Below are positions 34,891-45,876 of a DNA stretch of 64,000 bases, in pieces. The stretch comes from Narthecium ossifragum (taxonomy: Eukaryota > Streptophyta > Magnoliopsida > Dioscoreales > Nartheciaceae). The position numbers and the translations under genes were made by a program. The notes beneath the pieces were generated by a model. It ran no database searches and was not told where the DNA came from. It saw only the letters and a program-made list of their open reading frames with translations. Every line of letters starts with the position of its first letter. Position 1 is the stretch's first letter. The stretch is from the NCBI GenBank assembly GCA_963920575.1, contig OY986975.1, forward strand, positions 15,090,897 through 15,154,896, written 5' to 3'.

Positions 34891-36338
34891 ACTGAGTTGT
34901 GCTTTCTGGCTTCCTTTGATTGGTTTTCATCCATGATAGCTATCCAATCATGTTAGGAAGCATGCACATCGTTTTCAAGGGATATTAATGGAGTTTTATC
35001 AAGATTGAGGATTGAATCGCTTTCTTACTCGGTTGAGCGGATTTACGGTTTCCCTCGCACTTAAATACGTGATTGGTTAGTAGTTTAAATGCTTATTGTT
35101 GCTTAACCGTTAGCTAGCTATGAGTGCTAGCTAAATGTGGAATTGTGGAACCTTAGTCTGTTGTCGGCGAGTGCCGAGGGCTATTGTATAAATGTTGGCC
35201 AGTTACCTACGGAGTAACTGTGGAACCTTAGTCTGTCATGTGCAAGAGAGCACTGAAGACTATTGTATATCTGTGTTTATCTCTTTGCGTTATCATTGTT
35301 TGGTTAGCATAGATTATATGTATTTGAGGCCCTTGCTATGCTCACCCCTTTGGCTAGCTACAGGCTATGCCCGGCCCTGTATGATTATTGTCATGTTGTT
35401 GCATGTCTATATCTCGTTATCTGTGCATGAGCATTGCATGCACCTTGTTTGCATTAGAGGCATATGAGGTTAGGCGGGCGATGGGTTGGTCGCCGATCCG
35501 AGGCTCTCAGGTAGCTCGGATCTAGCCTTAGGACCGTGGTTGGGTAGTCAGGATTAGGGTGTGATTGTATAATTGAATCTCATGTTATTGAGGATTTGCG
35601 ATAGTTAACTCTGATCAATGTTTTGAGGTTTAGAGGTCGTGTTGTCTTCTCAAGGCTAATTGTTAAGGATGGTTGTCGATGTCCCTGACATGGTCCCCAA
35701 GCAGTGGTTTCCTACTGGGTAACGGTGATCCTACTGGTTCTGGTTCTTTTCCTCCCAGCGTGTTGGTTGATGTTCCCAACGTGGTCGATTGAGAAGAGTA
35801 GGATCTCTTGGGTAGTCGATAGGGGTTGTGGGACCCCGTGGCATTCCTTAGGCTTGAGTGGGGAGACAACACTGTTGTTGTTTTCCTCCCTTTAGTGTGC
35901 CGTAGAGTAGAACCCTACTGAGCTTATCGCTCACTCCTACCCGGGCTGCGTTTGCAGGTGCATGCGCCAGTTCTTCAGCAGTAGAGCCGGCGAGATCAAC
36001 TTTTGGCGGCGCGACTACATCCAGAGGTGCTTGAGGTTGCTGGAGGACGATTGTTGTACTTTTGATTAGTTTGTATATTATAAACATCTTTCGAGAACTT
36101 TTGAGATTATTTGTATAATATTCTTCCCCTTTGAGGAGTTTGATAAGAATTGTAATCATATGTTTAAACTGTACAACTTGATGTGTATATGAATTGAATT
36201 ACTGTTTCACCTCTTGAATATAAATTGTTTAAGTTTATCTGTCTTTTCCGCATTGTATCGCGCCAATTGGAGAAGAATAGTGATAGGAACCCTCACGCCT
36301 CGTCCTGGATGGGTTTTCTGGGTCGGGGTGTGACAACT

Positions 36339-36350
36339 TGGTATCAGAGC
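36339..36350 (+). other. Primer-binding site for initiator tRNA-Met
   Basis: TGGTATCAGAGC, three bases after the 5' LTR, is complementary to the 3' end (GCTCTGATACCA) of plant initiator methionine tRNA, the usual primer of many plant LTR retrotransposons. Confidence 0.93.
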
Positions 36351-39300
36351 AGGCTGTAGGTCCCAGGGATAGGATTAGGCTTGCGGTTAAGATTTTGAGT
36401 GTGGAATGGGATAGTTCTAGGTCTAGGACATCCTTGAATGTCTGTTTGCGACTACGTGTGATTTGTTTATTTACATGTTTGTTGTTGTGTTTTGCTGCTT
36501 CCCGGTTGCGCCATGACGTCTCGGGGGGAGATGTGCATGCGCACCGGTGTCGTCCGTTCCCTCACCTGACAGTATCTCCCCTCGTGCTGGAGATGAGCGA
36601 GTAGGGAATCGGACGTGTGTCGTCTTTGTACTTTCGAAATCTCGAGAGGTGAACCTGCTAGGGTTCAGAGACGATGTTGGAGATCCTTCGACAGTAGAGG
36701 ACTAATTGAAGGAGGTGATCCGGATCCCGGATGTTTGGGACATCCTGGAGTATCGCTTGCTTGGGAAGTTGTTGTTTTCTTGCCTTCCTGGGAAGCGATT
36801 CGTAGTGGCGCTTGTCGGGGCCACTAGGGACACTATTGGTTGTGTGTTGAGAACAGTTCGTGCCTTGTTCTCTAGCACCTACCCTTGGAGGGTGGTGTAG
36901 TTGGGAGTACCCTCATCTGGTTCTGGGTACTCGCACCACGTGGTGACACGTGGGTTGGCTGGTTCATCTGGTTCGGTATGCTAGAGCGACAGCAGGGTGC
37001 ACCCTGGACTTTGCGCTAGCTACTGAGACAGGAGACTTGAGGGTTGACACCGGGCAGTTGGCCGGTGGTCGTGGTGAGTTTCGGGGTTGTCGTTCCTGTT
37101 TCTGGGGAATGGCAGGTTGGCCGTTGGCAGAGGCAGTGGTTTCAGCATCAGCAACAGCCGTGGCAGCAGCAGCGTCGTGCCGGTCCTTTGAGAGGTAGCC
37201 TGGACCACCATACTGATAGGTATTCCACAGGGTGCTCGAGTGCTAGCCGCTGGGTGTCCTTCCGCCGACGGTGCTGGTTGCGAGGGGCGCTGGGCGCATA
37301 CCGTAGAGCAGTCGGGCGTGGCGCACGGCGTTGGCCAGAGCAGTGGACTAGTGCCTCAGTTGGGGGGTGGGTGCCTTGGGCAAACGCGAGAATTCAGATT
37401 CCGGATGGAGGCTTGCTGGAGACGAGGTGGCGACCATTCTAGCCAGCAGTTCGCGCACTCCAGAGGAGGTAGCAGCTTCAGCAGCAGCCAATTCCAGAGC
37501 TACCAGTTTCGACTCTCAGCTTTCAGCTCCAGCCTTCAGCTTTCGGAGCTTCTCGCAGCTTGCAATTTCCTTCTGGCTCTGGGTTTCACCCTTGTGACTC
37601 ATTCCTGTGCGGCCTTGTTGGCTTGGGACTGGAGTCGGGTGTGGCTTTAAGTGTGGCCATCGATTTGGGATAAGAGCTTGGATTGGTTGCTCTTATCGGG
37701 GCGTTTGCTAGAGGTTGGGGACCTCTAGGTGTCCGTCGCCCACGTGCGGTACACGTTGGGGTTTGACGGCTTCCTCGGTTGCGTCTGTTGGTTGCGTACG
37801 GGGTTGTGCTTCTTGGCCATAGGAAGGTGTCGTGGGTACACCTGACGTCGTTGTTTTGCTCTCGTTGAAGGTCGCTGGTTGGCGCGCCTTCCGGTTGTCG
37901 AGAGCTGGGGTTTATTCACCGGCTTGTGGTGAACTCCCTCCCCGTTGTTGTTATTGTTTGTACAGCTGTCCTTTCTGAGGAGCTTTCTGGATGTCGCCTT
38001 CGCGGGACACCGAGTTCGAGATCGAGATTCCTTTGGGCGGTTTTGAGCGTTGCAAGTTTGCACGTGGATGCCAGCAGCATTTGGAAAGTCGAGGACTCAG
38101 TCGGCCGAGTCAGTAGCTCGGGACTTCGTTCGCTCAGGTGTGTGGCCTCAGAGTGTGTTCCGATTCTCATTGTGGATGGTTCCCTCCATAGATGTATAGA
38201 CTTCAGGAAGCTGGACGGTGTTGCAGCACAGAGTATGCGCCCACTGCAGTGTAATGATGATGGATTAACAGTTGAGAGACTCATCGACCCCTTCAGAGTT
38301 CGACCTTCGCGTCGACTACATCAGCTGAGGATTCGAGATTGCGACATCCCGGAGACAGCCCTCCGTACGAGGTACGGACTGTACGAGTTCACGGTGATGC
38401 CGCTTAGTTTGACGAACGCACCAGCAGCTTTCACAGATCTAATGTAAAGGATCTTCAGGCTGTACCCTGATCAGTTACAGTAGCGTTCATTGACAGCATC
38501 CTACTTACTAGTGCATTCAGGAGGAGCACGAGCGATATTTGGCGTTTGCGTCGCAGCTACCGAGAGTGTATCGGCGTTATTTGGCTCCCAGCGCGAGGTC
38601 TTGGCCTTCAGAGGCAGGTTTCGACGGACGGGCAGTCTTTGCGGCTGGCAGACAGATTGATTCAGCTGGGCTCGACACAGATGTGCGACAGCAGAGGTCG
38701 AAGACGGTATTCGAGATTCAGTAGAGGCATCTCCAAGACTGCGGGACCGTTGACCAGAGTGACCAGGAGACCGGAGCTTTTGCCTTAAAGTCACTGAGTC
38801 AGTGCCTTTAAGGGTGATAGCCATCAGCAGTTGTTAGAAAGACTAGAGCAGATTGGGTGGACTTGTCAGCTCATCGGAGACAGACAATCAGTTGGATCAG
38901 GTTTCGAGGATCAGACTCCATATGACTTCCCCTTTGGTGTTTACGGCATCCCAGATCTCCCGACCAGAGTGATATAGACTCAGGGTAGATATCCGGCGCT
39001 CGTGGAGATCCATGCTGCTGTTGGAACCGAGCACGTGACTTAAAGCTGGACAGCATCAGCGGACCGAAGGTTGTGCTTCGTTAGCAGTGTTGCAGATCCG
39101 ACGGATCCATTGCAGCCCCTTCCAGTTTCAGAGTGGGAGCGAAAGCACACCATGGCGGACGTCATCACCAGATCACAGGAGGCAGCTAGGTAGAGTACGT
39201 CCCACTGCCAGAGTTTGCCTATTCCAACAGCCATCAGTCCAGACGGATACAGTGCCATTCTAGGTGTAGCGCGGCAGTTCGTGCCGTTCATCCGATTGCT

Positions 39301-40683
39301 CAACCGAGGTTGTTGAGGCATCATCCACCATCCCAGACGTCGTCAGACAGTCCTCAGGGAGATCAACACAGAGCATACGAGAGAGCCACTCAGGGCAGAG
39401 GCGATGATCTTTGGAGTTCTCAGTTCCTGACAGGGTGTTCCTGAAGGTTCCTTCGTACAGAGGATCAGTCAGAGTTGGCAGAGACCGGAGACCAGACGAG
39501 GTGGAGGCCGAGGCAACCCCACTCCGAGAGTCTGCACCAGAACCATGATGACGTGGAGCGACGACGGCATAGAGCCTATAGAGATTCCTGACGGCTTTAG
39601 CAGACAGTTGATAGTACTCCAGAGGTGGAGTAGCAGATCCAGAGTTGCACGAGGACATCCTACGTGAGGTTCCTCACTCCTCTCCTATTGTTGTTCACTC
39701 AGGAGGCATGGAAATAAATCATGGATTTCGTCGTCAGCTTGGTTGAGATCATATTCCGGATCAGATGCAGAGATCAGATTCAGGATCAGATGCTGAGATC
39801 AGATTCAGGATCAGATGCTGAGATCAGATTCAGATCAAATTCAGAGGTCAGATCCAAAGACCAGATGTAGAGGTCAGGTCAGCACATATACCATATGAGA
39901 TGAGTATGTGTGCCACATAGCAGTCCACATGTCAGAGAGGTGATCAGATTGCGTGATGCTTCAAGCTTCCATCACCTCAGGCCTTGATTCCAGGATCACA
40001 GACAGATTCTAGAACAGCTCCTAGGAGTCGGTGGCCATTTTGTTGACTTTCGGCACAACATCTCGCGACACAGATGGACAGACGGTCAGAGAGGACCATT
40101 CAGATCCATGGTGACGTGCTTAGAGCACGCATTGTTGATGCAGACGTCAGACGACGAGAGCACATCCTCCTAGCTGGGTTTGCCTATTTTCGTAGTTGGC
40201 AGCTCAACACCGGCATTGCACCTTTTGGCGTAGAGAGATCAGTGCAGATCAGATCAGAGGTGATAGCCATTAGAGTTCGCAGTTGACAGCAAAGGATTTG
40301 CTTACAGATCGGCTCTTTTACGCACTTGTCAGTTCCGTGTACTACCGCCACAGGTTCGGTGTTGAGGAAGTGCATTCCATATCCGTCCTACGTGATCAGA
40401 CACGACGACATCGTAGTCGAGGAGGATGTCGCCTATATAGAGCAGTCAGCACAGATTCTGAACAGACGGGTTCAGGTGTGAGAGGCAGATCGATACTGTT
40501 GGTGGTGATCAGGTAGAGGCGTGGTAGTGCAGAGAGCTTGACGTGGGACCGAGGGGATTGCATGTGCCAGGGGTTTTCCCTGATTGTTTCACCCAGCAGG
40601 TAGTTTTCTTTGTGTGGGCGTTCGTGCCACTAGGACTAGTTGGTTCTTCTTTTCGGGCCCTACCCTTGAATTTCGGGACGAAA
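36351..40683 (+). pseudogene. Degenerate interior with RT remnant
   Basis: No frame is long. A short reverse-transcriptase relic at about 38325-38447 reads [18 protein letters not shown] then YEFTVMPLSLTNAPAAF and DLM, followed by a stop where the catalytic FIDD block should be. The same segment is better preserved in the minus-strand element near 46640-46770. 39745-39885 holds tandem 'agatcagattcaggatcagatgctg'-like units of about 25 bp. Around 36700-36900 the sequence weakly resembles gag but is frameshifted. Confidence 0.75.
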
Positions 40684-40689
40684 TTTCTT

Positions 40690-40703
40690 TAAGGGTGATA
40701 GAT
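40690..40703 (+). other. Putative polypurine tract
   Basis: 'taagggtgatagat' directly precedes the 3' LTR and follows 'ttcgggacgaaatttcttt', the context in which gypsy elements of this type carry the plus-strand primer. It is short and interrupted by T residues. Confidence 0.5.
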
Positions 40704-43308
40704 TGTGAGCACCCGTACCTCCAACCCGGTCCGACCGCGTTAGGTCGAGGGTCTGGGTTTGTGGTTTGGCTCGGTTGGCCTTGGGATGCGATCGGTTGAT
40801 CGCATCGCTGTTTTTGACCCCAGTGGCATTTTGGTAAATATGCTCCCTGGTGGTCAGTTTCACACCCGCGTGGCACACACTGCCTTTGATTGATGTATGT
40901 GTTTGATTAGAACCTTAAGGGCGCTTTCGATCGGAAAATCGGAGCTCGATCAGGAGAGATCGGATCGGACGGCTGTGATCGATTCCAGCTTTCTATTTAA
41001 ACCCCCCTTTCTTTTCTCTCTCTCTTTCTCTTTTTTTTCCTCTCCTGCCGTTCTCTCTTCCTCTCTCCCCAACCGGCGGTGCTAGGGCTTCGGAGCGCGG
41101 CTTTCGAGGAGCGGATTCCGGCGATCGGAGTTGGGGGATGCGTGGAGGAGCTGCCCTGCTTGTTCAGGTAGGTGTTTCTACCTCGATCTTGTGAACGGGT
41201 TATCCTAGGATAGGTTTTATGTGCTTTCGCTGTAGGGATACATATTAGAATGTTATGTAGCTTGTAGCACATGTGGTGTGGCTTGATTCAAGTATTCCTA
41301 CCTTGCGATTTCCGTATTTTACCGGCTTGTTTCCGTATTATCGCCGTTTTGTCAATTTTCGACCGTTTTGATCTATATAGGAGATTTAACCATCAAAATC
41401 GTGATTTCTTTGCATCATTGGTTTCCCCATCATTGATTATGCATGCTTGCAAAATTTCATCAACTTCCAACTTGATTTGATTATTAAATTCAAGAAATTG
41501 GATTTCCGGCACTGTTCTGAGGAACTGTGTCGTGTGGCTGACGGTCGATCGGGTACGCTTCTTTCGGGCCTAACGGTCGACCGTCGTATCGACCGTCGGG
41601 CTCTGTCGCATTTTTGGCCTCCCACGGTCGATGCCCCGATCGACCGTGGTTCCTTCTCCTTTTTCATTCCGCCTCACGGTCGACCGTCGGATCGACCATC
41701 GCATCGTCCATGAGGCTCTGTCTTGTTTTGGATCCCCTACGGTCGATGCACCGATCGACCGTGGCCCTTATGCTTTTCCCTCGATTGGCCCCACGGTCTA
41801 CCGTCGGATCGACCGTGGCCTCACGGTTGACTGTCGAATCGACCGTCGCAACGACCGTGGGCCACTGAGTTGTGCTTTCTGGCTTCCTTTGATTGGTTTT
41901 CATCCATGATAGCTATCCAATCATGTTAGGAAGCATGCACATCATTTTCAAGGAATATTAATGGAGTTTTATCAAGATTGAGGATTGAATTGCTTTCTTA
42001 CTCGGTTGAGCAGATTTACGATTTCCCTCGCACTTAAATACGTGATTGGTTAGTAGTTTAAATGTTTATTGTTGCTTAACCGTTAGCCAGCTATGAGTGC
42101 TAACTAAATGTGGAATTGTGGAACCTTAGCCCGTTGCCGGCGAGTGCCGAGGGCTATTGTATAAATGTTGGCCAGTTACCTACGGGGTAACTGTGGAACC
42201 TTAGTCTGTCATGTGTAAGAGAGCACTGAAGATTATTGTATATCTGTGTTTATCTCTTTGCGTTATCATTGTTTGGTTAGCATAGATTATATGTATTTGA
42301 GGCGCTTGCTATGCTCACCCCGTTGGCTAGCTGTAGGCTATGCCCGGTCCTGTATGATTATTGTCATGTTGTTGCATGTCTATATCTCGTTATCTGTGCC
42401 TGAGCATTGCATGCACCTTGTTTGCATTAGAGGAATATGAGGTTAGGCGGGCGATGGGTTGATCGCCGATCCGAGGCTCTCGGGTAGCTCGGATCTAGCC
42501 TTAGGACCGTGGCTGGGTAGTCAGGATTAGGGTGTGATTGTATAATTGAATCTCATATTATTGAGGATTTGCGATAGTTAATTCTGATCAATGTTTTGAG
42601 GTTTAGAGGTCGTGTTGTCTTCCCAAGGCTAAGTGTAAAGGATGGTTGTCGATGTCCCTGACATGGTCCCCAGGCAGTGGTTTCCTGCTGGCTAACGGTG
42701 ATCCTACTGGTTCTGGTTCTTTTCCTCCCAGTGTGTTGGTTGATGTTCCCAGCGTGGTCGGTTGAGAAGAGTAGGATCCCTTGGGGAGTCGATAGGGGTT
42801 GTGGGACCCCGTGGCATTCCTTAGGCTTGAGCGAGGAGACAACACTGTTGTTGTTTTCCTCCCTTCAGTGTGTCGTAGAGTAGAACCCTACTGAGCTTAT
42901 CGCTCACTCCTACCCGGGCTGCGTTTGCAGGTGCATGCGCCAGTTCTTCAGCAATAGAGCCGGCGAGATCAGCTTTTGGTGGCGCGACTACATTTAGAGG
43001 TGCTTGAGGTTGCTGGAGGACGATTGGTGTACTTTTGATTAGTTTGTATATTATAAACATCTTTCGAGAACTTTTGAGATTATTTGTATAATATTCTTCC
43101 CCTTTGAGGAGTTTGATAAGAATTGTAATAAGATGTTTAAACTGTACAACTTGATGTATATATGAATTGAATTATTGTTTCATCTCTGGAATATAAATTA
43201 TTTAAGTTTATTTGTCTTTTTCGCATTGTATCGTGCCAATTGGATATGAATAGTGATAGGAACCCTCACGCCTCGTCCTGGATGGGTTTTCTGGGTCAGG
43301 GTGTGACA
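40704..43308 (+). repeat. 3' LTR of the complete element
   Basis: Starts TGTGAGCACCCG and ends GGGTCAGGGTGTGACA. By eye it is only a few percent different from the 5' LTR outside the palindrome array, implying a fairly recent insertion. TATTTAAA is at 40994-41001. Confidence 0.92.
41538..41870. repeat. Palindrome array, word ACGGTCGACCGT (3' LTR)
   Basis: Same array as 34546-34890 with unit-sized gains and losses, so it changes faster than the surrounding LTR. Confidence 0.9.
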
Positions 43309-43744
43309 ACTTGGCACAGAGTTCGTACGGTTGGTGTCACCTTCCTTGTGTGTGTCGTAGAGTAGAACCCTGCTGAGCTTTTGCTCATTCCTACCTGGAC
43401 CGTGGTGTTTGCAGGTGCAGGTACCAGCTTTTCTCCTGTGGGCCCCCATTGTTCGTCCTGCGGCAGCGCGTCGCCGTCCGACCATGTTTGAGGGCCAGGA
43501 GGGCTTTTGCTGTGTTTTTGCGGAGACCCCGAAGGATGTAATTTTATTTCTTTTTGTTGACTTGTATATGTAAATTTTGGTGTAACTCTGTTGTATATAT
43601 ACAGTTTTGGTTTAGTAATTGTTAGAATTACTTTTGCTTCTTGTTCCGCTTTTAGCTGTTTCCGCCTGTTGGTTGTGATTAGATGTAGGCTTCCCCCCCC
43701 CTCGTGTCCCGGTCCGGATGGGTTTTCTGGGCCAGGGTGCGACA

Positions 43745-43797
43745 TAACCACACCATGCCCAAGGGGAACACCTAGGTAGTTCCATGGGCGGGGGTAC
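43745..43797 (-). pseudogene. LINE fragment, upstream piece
   Basis: Minus-strand codons read YLGVPLGHGVV, the conserved block that precedes the LIDK...GR region in plant LINE RTs. With one TAACC copy removed the frame continues directly into the piece at 31434-31795. To the right it meets gypsy integrase sequence at about 43797. Confidence 0.7.
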
Positions 43798-44287
43798 TAA
43801 GCCTTGACCATCTGACAGGTAAGGCAGCGCAATAAGAACTATGTCACTACCCTCTTCATCCCGCACCACCAGAACTGTCACCGCAGGTCCTGGTTCATCT
43901 TAGTGCAAAACGAGAGTGATGGAACTCTCATAGGACGTCGCCTCGTGTAACTGGATCTGCCGGAACCGCTACTCTACCTCTGAATATGAGCCCTCCATCT
44001 GACAATGTTGTCCAGTCCCCATCTGCTCCTTCCGTGCCTGCCGATGTGCGCAACTCCTCGAGCTCTGCATCACCGCGCTGCGCCTCTATCACTCTGGCTA
44101 GAACTGATGGTATACTCTGCACTGTGTAGAGGAAGCTGCTGAATCCCTTATCCTCAAACTCGAGCCCAAACTGGCCCGCTGTCTCCAATGCCTGCCACTG
44201 CCGCGCTGATAACCCTACCACTGCCGCTCTGATGTCTCTCACATATCTGCTCAGCGCATCTGCTACGATGTTTGCCTTACCAGGATG
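43798..44287 (-). pseudogene. RNase H-integrase linker and integrase N-terminus
   Basis: Minus-strand frames give the linker phrases VLARVIEAQRGDAELEELR and a GGLIFRGRVAVP segment, then after frameshifts RCLTCQ, part of the HHCC zinc finger of gypsy integrase. The D,D35E catalytic core is absent because the element is cut at the LINE. Confidence 0.75.
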
Positions 44288-44292
44288 GTAAT

Positions 44293-45871
44293 TGATGAGA
44301 ATGCATAATGTTATATTTTTATCCCTTAATACTTAGTCTCCTGTGCTTATTTAGTTCCTAAATACACTCATTATTCTTATATTTTGATTTAGGATGCAAT
44401 TGAAGTCCTTAAGTCGAAAAGAAGCTGAAAAGAGTGCATGGATCAACTTTAAAGATTTATCTGTACCTGCTCATGAAGAACCAGAGGATGTGTCATACAT
44501 GGTTGGAAAGCTCTTGAATTCTAGATTCTGAAGAATTTTACGGTTCGTGATTCCGAGTTTCCTAGAGGAAGTTACGGTAATTTCAGTACCGATGCGCAGT
44601 CTGAATGGCAGAAAGGAAAATAAGCTGGAAGTCCGAGCGATCCACCGATCGATCGGACCACGCAAAAACGTGACAGAACATGTGATTTTCAGCCACAACG
44701 CATCCGATCGATCCCTCCATCGCTCCTATGGGGTCCGATCGATCCGACACCAATGGTCCGATCGATCGGACTCGGAAAAGTCAAAAACAGCAGATTTTTA
44801 CTCAACCGATCGATCCAACACTCATAATTCGATCGATCGGGCTCGGGCGTGAATAGAAGTTGAAGATTTTAATGAGACCGATCGATCCAGCATCCAAGGT
44901 CCGATCGATCGGACTTTTCCAGTAACAAAAATCAACGATTGTGATCTAATCCGAGGGTGGATACAATTGAGGCTATAAATAGGACTCTTTCTAGGGTTTA
45001 AGGGGGGATTCTTGGACACTTTTGGCTGCTCTTTCTCCTCCTTTATATTTTTTCTAGGTTTTATCTTGTTTATTGGAATCTTTTGAGGATTGTTCTCGAT
45101 GGCCCTGCGTGGCTAAATCTTGATCCTTGGTCGAGGAGACTGAAACCTCGGAATCAATAAAACTGTGAGATCTAATTTATTTTTATTGTTCAGTTTATAG
45201 ATGAGTATTGAATGTTCTTCTGTGTTTATTTTCATGATTGTCTTGTCTAATTGCTAGGAGCGCTACTAGTTTATTATTCATTGCGATCTACTGCTAGGTT
45301 GGATATCAAATCCGGAATTGTTTGATCCCTCTAATCTGCGAAGCAACTAGGATCTAATAATTTACTGCTGATCAGATCTTGTTAGATCTTAGGAAGAATA
45401 TTCAACTAGATTAAATGCAACCGCTTGTGCTTGTGTTGTTTAGCTTCATCGATCTCCCTATTCTTAATGCTGCTACTAGATTAAATCTACAGCGCTTGTC
45501 TTAGGTTGTTTAGTAGTTAGGGTTGATTAGATCGCTTGTTTCTAATTAACTATGATTGAGGAGAGATTCGGATTTCATTCGGACGGTGAATATTCATGGT
45601 ATAAATTGATTAATACTTGCATCTATGATCAGTTGTTGGATTCCGATGGTGGATGTTGACTCAGACCAAGGTTTGTTCTCTTGATTCAACTTGTTTCTTC
45701 GTTTTAGATTATTTCTTTACTGTTTTCCTCTCGTTTAAAAACCCCCCTATCTTTGTTCACTTAGCACAAAACTAGGCTAAACACTCTTCGTGGGATCGAC
45801 TCGTACTCGCACTACTACATTTGTTTTAAAGAGTATTGATTTTATTTTTGAGTGCATGCGACAGCACATCA
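44293..45871 (+). mobile_element. Solo LTR, family 2 (TSD GTAAT)
   Basis: 1,579 bp from TGATGAGAATGC to GACAGCACATCA, flanked by GTAAT at 44288-44292 and 45872-45876. It contains a TATAAATA box at 44974-44981 and a palindrome array just upstream. The 3' part has 'cttcgtgggatcgactcg', like the ends of Tat/Athila-type LTRs. It interrupts the integrase/RNase H region of the minus-strand gypsy element. Confidence 0.93.
44632..44905. repeat. Palindrome array, word CCGATCGATCGG (family-2 solo LTR)
   Basis: About eight sites, mostly as pairs: TCCGATCGATCC followed 20-25 bp later by TCCGATCGATCGG. It ends 70 bp before the TATAAATA box, so it lies in the U3 promoter region. Confidence 0.9.
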
Positions 45872-45876
45872 GTAAT

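Larger units (their letters stand above)
33708..36335 (+). repeat. 5' LTR of the complete element
   Basis: Starts TGTGAGGACCCG and ends GGGTCGGGGTGTGACA. It contains a TATTTAAA box at 34000-34007 followed by a CT-rich tract, the stem-loop AGGTAGGTGTTTCTACCT type at about 34174-34190, the palindrome array at 34546-34890 and a TTTGCAG/GTGCA acceptor-like site at 35957. Confidence 0.92.
33708..43308 (+). mobile_element. Complete gypsy-type LTR element with dead interior (9.6 kb)
   Basis: Two near-identical LTRs (33708-36335 and 40704-43308), a primer-binding site matching initiator tRNA-Met, a 4.4-kb interior and a purine-rich tract before the 3' LTR. It is inserted in the outer solo LTR. ACTTG follows the 3' LTR (43309-43313) and also overlaps the 5' border (33705-33709). 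The interior lacks any long ORF, so mobility must have depended on proteins from another copy. Confidence 0.9.
31796..43744 (+). mobile_element. Outer solo LTR of gypsy family 1, split by a nested element (TSD TAACC)
   Basis: The LTR opens TGTGAGGACCCGTCC at 31796 and closes GGGCCAGGGTGCGACA at 43744. It is bounded by TAACC at 31791-31795 and 43745-43749. Its own sequence is 31796-33709 plus about 43309-43744 (about 2.35 kb); the remainder is the inserted element. Removing it restores a continuous LINE reading frame, which independently supports both borders. Confidence 0.88.

Noticed and set aside
36339..36350. tRNA-like sequence
   Set aside because: Only 12 bases complementary to the tRNA-iMet 3' end; it is a retrotransposon primer-binding site, not a tRNA gene.
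33708..43308. Treating the 33708 and 40704 LTRs as two independent solo LTRs
   Set aside because: A primer site follows the first and a purine tract precedes the second in the correct orientation, and an RT relic lies between.
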